Below are positions 56,651 through 64,000 of a stretch of 64,000 nt of DNA, piece by piece; the stretch's first letter is position 1; every line of letters begins with the position of its first letter. The notes beneath the pieces were generated by a model that saw only the letters and a program-made list of their open reading frames with translations, made no database searches and was not told where the DNA came from. This stretch comes from Ailurus styani (Eukaryota > Chordata > Mammalia > Carnivora > Ailuridae). Location: NCBI GenBank assembly GCA_002007465.1, contig LNAC01000036.1:5894981-5958980 (forward strand), given 5' to 3'. The position numbers and the translations under genes were made by a program.

Positions 56651-58081
56651 TTGGAATGGGCACAAGTCCCAACCAGATTTCCTCTTCCCGGTCCAAACCA
56701 GTAGCATGGGCCTCCTTGAACTTTTAGACAAGAGAGCCCAAGGTGACACAAAATGGGGGGATATCCTAGGGGGTTGTTGAGGATGAGAAGTGCAATCCAT
56801 CTCTATAATTGTGAGATAAAAGACAAGGTGGGATGAAGGATAACGTGACCATTGACTTCATGAAAGAGTGGCCCACTTTGGGATTTAGTGACATCTGATA
56901 CACCAAAACGACGCTTGTTCCAGCATAGACATTGGAAGGTGGCAGGAGGGACCTGAGAGTCATCCATTTATTAAAATACCCACATTCTCCAGTGGTGAGC
57001 CACCAGTCAGGGCCCTCCAGAGGACTATGTGTGCTTACGTTACCCGCCCCCCTTGCTGCAGAGACCCAAACATAAACCACATAGCTCTCCTACCCTCCTT
57101 ACTTTTGGTGAAGCTCCAACTTCAACAGGGAGGTATCATGCCTTCCCCATCAAGCACCAGATACTTCTCAGTGCCACCATAAAGTAGTGGTGTTCATGAC
57201 TCAAGAATGGAAAGTGGCCAACGAGGTTGCCACTCAGCATCACTGTCCTCTTCAAGATACTGTTTTTCGGGCAATCTGCACCTCCAAGAAGACTTCTGGT
57301 CCCCTGGGATATCTCTTCGAGCACCTATTACCAGCTTTAATTGGTAAGAACAAATTCTTGACCAACAAAGAAATCCCTCTTGCACATGGAGGCTCTGGCG
57401 TATAAACCGGGTGCTTATTTATCCCCTGGTGACACATCACATACCTGGGATCTACAGAGGCAGCAATCACACCCACTTCAATCATCCCTCTGCACGCGCT
57501 TCAAGCCACCAGCCAACAGCACACAGCTGAGCCTGGGCGTTGAGCCCCAGAAGGTTCGCATGGAGTTCTGCTCCGTGCTAGCTACATGGCCTTCCTGAAC
57601 CACGTCATTGCTCAAAGTCTTCGTGGGGATGATGGAAGTCTCCCCTTTCAGAGAGTCACTCTGGACATTACATAAAGTAGCACACAGAAAGCATTTGGAA
57701 AGTGCCTGGTGTGTGGTAAGCACTCCATTTAACGATGTTTTATGCATTTAAAATGGTAGTCTCCAAAACGGAACATCAACCATTAAATCAACTACCCTTG
57801 AATATTGCAACTGTTAAGTAACATTACGCAACCCCAACAGTCGCTTTCCAAGATTTTTTTTTTTTTTTGCAACTATTAAGTCTGTCAATGGCCTCTTAAA
57901 ACCATCACTTGGAGGCAGCCCTTAAGAGGGTTCAGTTAGGGTCCTGAACGCCCTGCAGGGCGCTCCCAAGTCTTGTTCACCCATATAGAAAGGTGCAGGC
58001 GCACGTACGCGAATTCTTCAGTGTGAGCTGAGCCAAAATAATTTCATTTTAAAACATTTAGTATTCTATAAAAGTCATATT
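56651..58081. other. Unassigned sequence
   Basis: 1.4 kb with no supported gene. Minor items are a MIR/L2 tail relic near 57690-57735 ('gtgcctggtgtgtggtaagc'), a poly(T) run near 57854-57868 and a 14-base palindrome at 57949-57962. Confidence 0.35.
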
Positions 58082-58304
58082 TGTCATTCAGACTTTTTAA
58101 AGATTTATTTATTTATTTATTTGACAGAGAGAGAGATCACAAGTAGGCAGAGAGGCAGGCAGGGGGAGGGGGGAAGCAGGCTCCCCACCGAGCAGAGAGC
58201 CCGATGCGGGGCTCGATCCCAGGGCCCTGAGATCATGACCTGAGTCGAAGGCAGAGGCTTAACTCACTGAGCCACCCAGGCGCCCCTGTCATTCAGACTT
58301 TTTA
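58082..58304 (-). mobile_element. Youngest-looking carnivore SINE (SINEC), reverse
   Basis: A full-length copy with a perfect 18-base target duplication ('tgtcattcagacttttta', 58082-58099 and 58287-58304) and an intact head complement 'ctgagccacccaggcgcccc'. Its body word 'cacaagtaggcagagaggca' is what I associate with mustelid-type SINEs; that attribution is from memory. Confidence 0.96.
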
Positions 58305-58399
58305 TATAGTATACGTCACCGTCATATTTTCATCTGTACTCATGGCTTACCACCGGGGGTTACCGAAAAGGATTTGCAATGGTCACTTTCAGTGTAGGC

Positions 58400-58790
58400 A
58401 ATGTTTGCCTTTGTGCTGGCTTTCAGAACCTACCTCCCACTTTAGATGGAATCCACTGTCTCATTTTATCTTTCCAGCAGCCCTCGTGTGTGGCCATCAC
58501 TATCAAGGTTTACACTGGAGACCGTTTGGTCTCAGGGAGATCAACCCTCGAGCTCAAGGGTGGAAGTGGGATTCCAAGCTCTCCCTCTGCGGGGCACTCT
58601 CCCCCTGCACCTCCCCAGGGGCACCTTGCTGCTCTCTGGCCCTTTCTCAGCCAGAAATTAGTCTCATGTGCATCAAGACTTCGGAAGCATCTAATAATAG
58701 TCCTGGTAACAGGTACTGACTCCTTCGTAAAAACAGAAAATCAAGACGGGTGAAGGTAAGCAACTTATCCGTGGTCAGAATTGCTCCCTC
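58400..58790 (-). mobile_element. Probable MIR relics, reverse
   Basis: 'ctgtctcattttatctttcc' with 'agcagccctcgtgtgtggcc', and 'ggtgaaggtaagcaacttat' with 'ccgtggtcagaatt', fit the two halves of a badly decayed reverse MIR, separated by unrelated sequence. Confidence 0.45.
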
Positions 58791-59439
58791 TACGTCTTGA
58801 TATCCTTTTTCCTGAGGCATCCAGGGCTCTGTCTCGTCCCACTTCTTAGGGCCACGTGTTTTGGTCTCCTTTGCTGCCTTCCCCCTTCATGTGCTGATCT
58901 CCCATGTGGTGACACAGAATGCTGATACAGATGTCCCCCGACTTCAGGTGGGGACAGAAATGCACCAAGTGGACTGGGGGTGAGGCATTAGGGAATCATG
59001 GAAACGGGCCAACCGAGAGCAGGGCCAGCTGCTAACAGAAGCTCCAACTGGGGGCGGGGGCGGGGGGAGACACGATCTAACAGGACAGATTGTCTAACAT
59101 TTTATGAGAATCCAGATAGCCACCATTGTGTGGGATATGTTCCTATTTCCTGGGATCGTTGACTTCTAGCTCCACGTCTCTAACCTTGGTGTGCTGAGGA
59201 CCTACACAGGGAGGTCCCTCCAATTCCTTTAATGTTACAGTTTTCTTCCAAACCAATAACTCTCCCCCATGCCTCTACTTCTGCCATCATCCTCCTAGGA
59301 GGACCTGTGGACTCAAACCCTACACCCCACTGTGCAAACTGCATTGGATTTGGCTGGGGGCTGTCTTAGAAATAGAGATGGACATACCCCATTTCCGATC
59401 TACTGAAAAAGACTTTTTAAGCCATTCTTGATTTATCTC
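58791..59439. other. Unassigned sequence with G-quadruplex motif
   Basis: No gene is supported. At 59050-59068 three long G-runs separated by single C bases could form a quadruplex. Confidence 0.4.
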
Positions 59440-59990
59440 TTACCACCCCACAGGCCAGGCTCACATCACCCCACAGAGGTTGTATTTAAAATACCCTTTC
59501 CCTTAAGTCAACCATCACTGGCCCTTTGCTATCCAACCCAGCCCTCACATCGCTGTACAGGATGGCTGAAACACAGCCTTACCTGCTCTATGCCAGTTCT
59601 AAAACCATCAGTGGCTCCCCATGACCCATAGGAAACCATGTAAAGACTCTGTCCTAGCATTTAATCCACGGCTTCCTCCCAAACTTTTCTTTTGCCTGCT
59701 GTACATATTCCCGATCCTTCTAGGAACCCTGGATTGTCCACGCCTCCTCTTTAGCAACCACCTAATGCTGGCCTGAACTGAGAGACACACCTTTGGGATG
59801 AGCCCTGCCTTCTCTTCCTTGGTATGAGCCACTCCCTCACACATCACCCAGTCTTTACTGAGCATCCCTGTTGAGCTTAGCAACCCCCCACTGCATTAGG
59901 AGCTCCTTGAAGTGAAAAGCTATGTGTTTACAGGAGCACAGTACTCTCCCAGACCCGAGAGCTCTAGGCACAGAGTCAAATGTTAGCTAA
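59440..59990 (+). mobile_element. L2 3' body
   Basis: 'aaaaccatcagtggctcccc', 'atgacccataggaaaccatg', 'ttccttggtatgagccactc', 'tgcattaggagctccttgaa' and 'gagctctaggcacagagtca' follow L2 to near its end. Confidence 0.75.
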
Positions 59991-60179
59991 CAATGACGCG
60001 TAGAGATGAGATGGGAAATGGTTTGCCACAGAGAAAGGACTGGGCAATGAAGAGAAAGTAGGGTGTGTCAGAGGCAAATCCTAGGACTGGGTGCAGAAAC
60101 GTTGGCCAGAGAAGGGCAAGGAAAGGTAGGCTGAGGCCACGCTGGGGGTCCTACTGTGGCACGCCCTTCCCGCAGTGGG

Positions 60180-60720
60180 TGCTGGGCTCGAGTTGGGACT
60201 CTGGGTTGAAAGAAACTCAAAACTCAAGCTGGCTTAAGTAAAAGAGAATGTATGTGTTTACATAAATATGAAGTCTTCAGGTATGGCTAGATCCAGAAGC
60301 TTAAGGATGCCAACAGTCCTCGCTCAACCTCACCCTTCCCCCTTCTCAGCCCTGTGCTCCTCTGTCGTAACCATCTCAAGCAGGCTTTTCCCTCAGGGTG
60401 TCAAACTGACCCCAGGCACTGCAAGCTGCCGTTCTCTCCTCCAGCATCCTTCACGAAAAGAAAGCACCTCTCTCCTAGTTATTCCCACCAAAGGTTCTGG
60501 GATCGAATCTCCAAGGATAACCACTGACTCATGGGCCCATCCCTACACAGTTACTGTGGCCAAAGAATTAAGTATTCTGATTTGCCAGGCCTGGATCACA
60601 TGGCTACCCCTTAACCAATGACTGGAACTGGACAGAGGCTACCCCTGAACCAATCATTATAGGCAGTGGCCTCGAACCCTCTGATTGGTTAGTCCTGGAT
60701 CACATGCCCAGACCTGAGGT
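60180..60720 (+). mobile_element. Ancient interspersed repeat with CCAAT blocks, family not named
   Basis: 'gaaactcaaaactcaagctg', 'ggcttaagtaaaagagaatg' and the repeated 'aaccaatnac..tgattgg' blocks are a common mammalian repeat I recognise but cannot name safely. It supplies CCAAT boxes at 60615, 60650 and (reverse) 60684 just left of a GC-rich segment. Confidence 0.55.
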
Positions 60721-60739
60721 AGGAAGTATGGAGGCGGCC

Positions 60740-61360
60740 TCTTTAACCCGTATGGATTGTGCGCATGCGTGCGCACATGCACACGGAGCGGGGAGCAGGG
60801 AGCGGGGGAGTGGCGCGGGGGGTACAGATCTCGCCAAAAGGAAGCTCATAAACCCTTCCACGATGGGCAGCCACGAAAACCAGATTCTGCAGCAGGCGTT
60901 AAGGTGCAGGGGACAGCATTTCTGGAAGTCTCCTTGGTCAGCCAGCCCTGTGCTTCCGGGTTCTCTAAAGAGAGGAAGCCCCCATCTACCCACCTGGAGC
61001 AGACCAAGCTGTTGCCGGGTTCAGCCCACTTCCCGGGCCCAGGCCAAGTGCCCCCCACGCTCCTCCGCCCCCCGTGGGAGGTCTGGGAGCTTGAGCCGCT
61101 CAAGCCACTGCATCCAGGGCCCTGACACCCTCGGAAGCATGCCTGCCCGGGACCGCGCAGCACCCACAGGTGCACTGCGGCCCAGGGTCCCGCTCCTGTG
61201 GCTGCCCACGGAGCCGCCCCGGACCCCCGCCCCCTTCCCTGCGGCCCCGCAGCCTCGCCGGCACAGCCTCATCTCTGAACAGGTGGCGGGCCTGGGCCCG
61301 GCTCTCGGCTTTCACGCGCAGGAGCACAGCGAGGGGAAACTCATGACACGGGTTTAACGG
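60740..61360. promoter_or_regulatory. GC-rich, CpG-retaining segment; candidate CpG island/promoter
   Basis: This is the only stretch in the window with sustained high GC and frequent CpG, notably 60740-60830 and 61010-61340. It begins with an NRF1-like palindrome, which is a typical CpG-island promoter motif, with CCAAT boxes just upstream. A 217-residue frame (60704-61357, plus) crosses it, but frames on the other strand are open too, as GC-rich DNA often allows. It could be a promoter, an isolated CpG island or an unrecognised exon. Confidence 0.4.
60758..60777. promoter_or_regulatory. NRF1-like palindrome
   Basis: 'TGTGCGCATGCGTGCGCACA' has perfect 8-base arms around TGCG. Its 60760-60771 part matches the NRF1 consensus YGCGCAYGCGCR at 11 of 12 positions, and the reverse strand carries an overlapping weaker match. 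Confidence 0.5.
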
Positions 61361-61689
61361 GCTTTAAAAGGCGTTAAAGAGTCCTGGGGGCCAAATGAAG
61401 GGGCCTCGACTTACAAGCTGAGTTATGAAGAGATCTAAGGCATGTTTGGGCCGAGAGCAGGAGCCTAGAACGTGGTCTCGCACAGTTACAGCGAGAAGAA
61501 TGTACCGTCCGGGCAGTTACCCAACAGGGAGGAAATGACAGGTGCCGGAGGCCGGGAGGCCGGCCTGGGCTCTCGCCACCCGGAAGGCCGAGGGGCGGGG
61601 CTTGCCCGGGCTGCTCGGTAACCGGTGGGACAAACCAGTCATGATCCCTCCAAAGACAGCTGGTGAGATAAATGAAGATTCAGTGAAGG
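61361..61689. other. Unassigned sequence right of the GC-rich segment
   Basis: CpG stays moderately frequent to about 61630 ('aggccgaggggcggggcttg'). No gene is supported. Confidence 0.4.
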
Positions 61690-62340
61690 TCTGTTTTCAG
61701 GCTGGGATACTACACAAGTGTCAAAAAGAATGGGACGTGTCTGTAGGAATTGAGGCAAAATGGTTTCCAAAAACTATGCTTAGATCAAAAAATAGAAATT
61801 AACCAAATGTAGAGCAATGTTCCTAGGCTGTCACTGTAGATAGATACCGTTTAGCTTGAACCACATGACACTGCCATTTCTGTAAATCAAAATGTTTATG
61901 TAGAGGTGTCATGCATATGTATATATAATTTTCATGCGGGTGTATATGGAGAATGTTCTTGGCAGTTTATACAAGACACTGATAAACGGTGGTTTCCTCT
62001 GGAGATGCCCCGTGGGGCCGGCGCTCGTGAGTGGGACAAAGGATTACTTTTCAAGGGACCAACTTTTATACTAATAGAATTCTGGTTTTTTTTTTAAGAT
62101 TGTATTTATGTGCTTGAGAGAGAGAGAGAAAGAGAGCACAAGCAGAGGGGAGGGCCAGAGGGAGTGGGAGAAGCAGACTCCCCACTGAGCACAGAGCCTG
62201 ATGTGGGGCTCCATCCCAGGACCCCAGGATCACAACCTGAGCCAAAGGCAGACGCTTAACAGACTGAGCCACCCAGGCGCTCCCTGTACGGCTAGAAGCT
62301 TTTAAGTCCTATGCGTATTTTATATTTGGGGGAAAAAATG
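61690..62340 (+). mobile_element. L1M 3' end, split by a SINE
   Basis: 'tgtcaaaaagaatgggacgt', 'aaacggtggtttcctctgga' and A/T-rich 3' UTR text follow an old L1 3' end. It resumes after the SINE for a short stretch. Confidence 0.6.
62087..62282 (-). mobile_element. Carnivore SINE (SINEC), reverse
   Basis: It ends 'ctgagccacccaggcgctcc'. The tail complement begins after a poly(T) run. No clear target duplication was found. Confidence 0.94.
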
Positions 62341-62349
62341 TTTTCGGAA

Positions 62350-62545
62350 ATATATTGAGCACTCCCACTCTGAAAAGTGTGTATATGCACATGGTTACCC
62401 TACTCAGTCCTCACAACAGTCCCACAGGGTAAGGACCAACAACAGTCCCATTTTACAGATAAGGAAACCAAGGAGGAAAGGGCTAGAGACGTTCCAAATG
62501 GCTGAGCGGGAGGCATAGTCATGTGCGACTGGCTCCAAAGGCCAA
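62350..62545 (-). mobile_element. MIR SINE, reverse
   Basis: 'agtcctcacaacagtcccac' and 'cccattttacagataaggaa' are the reverse MIR core. Confidence 0.85.
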
Positions 62546-63009
62546 GTCCTTGACCATGAGGAATGCCACCTTTCCTCCCGCATGGGTGATTAAGTCAGAC
62601 CAGAATCTTCTGGGTTCTGCCCCAGTTCCCCTCCCAAAAGAGCCTCTGTGAGCCCAACGTTCAGCAAAGTGTTCCTCTCTCTTCTCAGTGGTCATGTTGC
62701 CTTGGAAAGGAGGGTCTGATCAAGGGCCGAGGCCTTCTTCTGATGGAAGTTTATCCGAGGACAGAGCATCAGGGGTCTGCCCAGAGGGCCAAGGGGGTGC
62801 TGGCTTCCAGTCCACAGAGACTGCAAAGGGTTCAGGTGACCATTCTCCTTATGGGCCAGGTTCCAAACATGTCTTCAGACCACTGTTTCCTGTCTCTTCC
62901 ATGTTGACCATGGTGACCATGTAAAAAGTTGTGTTGACCCCAGGGATGGGGTGCCCTAAGGGCACTAGCTCCCAATATAAGTAGAGGAAGCAGGAAACTG
63001 TGAGCACCG
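62546..63009. other. Unassigned sequence
   Basis: No gene or repeat family is recognised. Confidence 0.4.
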
Positions 63010-63175
63010 TCCATGTGTTTCATAAATATCCCATTTCAACCTCACAATGGGCCCACGGCATGGATACTATACAATCCCAATTCGTATGTACAGAAAGAGG
63101 CACAGAGAAGCTAAGTAACTTGCCCGTGGAAGCAGAGGCCCATTTCAAGCCTGGTGAGGCCCCCCTTCTCTCCCA
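63010..63175 (-). mobile_element. MIR SINE, reverse
   Basis: 'tttcaacctcacaatgggcc', 'cagaaagaggcacagagaag' and 'ctaagtaacttgcccgtgga' follow reverse MIR. Confidence 0.85.
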
Positions 63176-63254
63176 CCACATGGTCCTCTCTGCCCAGGCC
63201 CGTCCTTTGGAAGGGGCCACATCTCACCACATCAGGAGAGCTTGATCCAGAGCC

Positions 63255-64000
63255 AAGATGTAAGTTCAGGGGAAATGCAAACCGAAACTACAATGGGATA
63301 CCACCTCCCACCTGTCAGAATGGCTAAAATCAACAACGCAAGACACATCAGGTATTGGTGAGGATGCAGAGGAAGGGGAATCCTCCCACACTGCTGGAGG
63401 GAATGCAAACTGGTGCAGCCACTCTGGAAAACAGTTTGGAGTTTCCTCAAAAAGTTAAAAATAGAACTGCCCTAAGATCCAGTCATCGCCCTACTGGATA
63501 CTCACCAAAAAAAATACAAGAACGCTAATTCAAAAAGGGACAAATATACTTATAGCAACATTATTTACAAGAGCCAAATCATGGAAGCTGCCCAAGCATG
63601 CGTCATAGATGAATGGACAAAGAAGATGTGGTATAAACACTGGAATATTACTCAGCCATAAACAAGAACGAAATCTTGCTGTTTGCAATGACATGGATGG
63701 AGCTAAAGAGTATTATGCTAAGTGAAATAAGGCAGTCAGAGAAACACAAGTACCATATGATTTCACTCATATGTGGAGTTTAGGAAACAAAACAAAGGAG
63801 TGAGGGAGGAAAAAGAGAGGCAAACCAAGAAAGAGATTCATAACCCTAGAGAACAAACTGGTGGTTGCCAGATGGGAGGTGGGGGGGGGATGGGTGAAGT
63901 AGGAGATGGGGATTAAGGCGAGGATCCACATCCTTCACTACTAGAACCCACAGAAGGGCAGTAGTAGCTGCCTGAAGCTCTAGAGCAATTAGCGATACCC
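63255..64000 (+). mobile_element. Carnivore L1, 5'-truncated, ORF2 end and 3' UTR (runs off the window)
   Basis: 'gggataccacctcccacctg', 'tggtgaggatgcagaggaag', 'ggaatattactcagccataa', 'gacatggatggagctaaaga' and 'atttcactcatatgtggagt' follow L1 ORF2 to its stop. The 3' UTR ('gaacaaactggtggttgcca') is of the kind seen in carnivore L1s. Divergence is modest, so it is younger than the other L1s here. Frameshifts and stops are present, and the 5' part is absent. Confidence 0.92.

Noticed and set aside
60704..61357. 217-residue plus-strand frame in the GC-rich segment
   Set aside because: No recognisable domain, low-complexity Pro/Ser/Arg composition, and minus-strand frames are open over the same bases. 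GC-rich DNA lacks stops by chance. The region is kept only as a candidate promoter.
1..64000. CRISPR array, operon, phage or novel prokaryotic system
   Set aside because: The whole window is mammalian genomic sequence saturated with SINE, LINE, LTR and DNA-transposon fossils; no regularly spaced repeats with spacers and no dense coding are present.

Overview
This is vertebrate, specifically carnivoran, nuclear DNA and not microbial. The diagnostic signal is 17 copies of the tRNA-Lys-derived carnivore SINE (SINEC/Can-SINE), recognisable by the head 'ggcgcctgggtggctcag', the B-box-like 'gggatcgagcccc', a CT-rich middle and an (AAATA)n tail. They are accompanied by mammal-wide MIR, L2, L1, MLT1, MER5A, MER20 and Tigger1 fossils. 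The copies do not look like the dog SINEC_Cf type. The youngest-looking one, near 58.1 kb, carries a body ('cacaagtaggcagagaggca') that I associate with mustelids and close relatives. That family-level assignment is inference; Carnivora itself is secure.

I find no protein-coding exon, RNA gene, CRISPR array, operon or prokaryotic element that I can support. All open reading frames are short, and the long ones lie in simple repeats, transposon fossils or an assembly gap. The window reads as an intergenic or intronic, gene-poor stretch. One 306-base run of N (36745-37050) is an assembly gap flanked by G-rich simple sequence.

Layout. 0-5 kb: MER5A with a CA microsatellite, then a nested stack (two SINEs inside a Tigger1 DNA transposon inside an old L1), then a hAT MITE and a SINE. 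5.6-10 kb: an antisense L1/HAL1-like body, an L2 tail and two SINEs. 10-18.2 kb: SINE-free, with low-repeat AT-rich blocks (10.4-11.1 and 13.9-15.15 kb) that look like conserved non-coding elements. 18-34 kb: SINEs, MIR, L2, MLT1 LTRs, a GGT-rich minisatellite (26.7-27.1 kb) and two more low-repeat blocks (20.0-20.8 and 27.2-27.8 kb). 34-38.5 kb: MIRs, one low-repeat block and the gap. 38.5-40.9 kb: a long antisense L1 carrying a SINE and followed by a (TTTA)n array. 40-50.4 kb: a second SINE-free interval, rich in unique AT-rich, TAATTA-containing sequence, with a perfect HNF1 palindrome at 43.88 kb and a (GAA)n tract. 49-54.8 kb: an L2 reverse-transcriptase fossil, an L1M, three SINEs, MER20 and a second antisense L1. 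55-64 kb: MIR, MLT1, L2 and SINEs, then a GC-rich segment (60.74-61.36 kb) with an NRF1-like palindrome, then L1M and the 3' end of a carnivore L1 running off the window.

Functionally, the most plausible content is cis-regulatory: clusters of candidate enhancers in repeat-depleted islands, plus one candidate promoter-like CpG-rich segment near 60.8 kb. None of this can be proven from one sequence without cross-species alignment.
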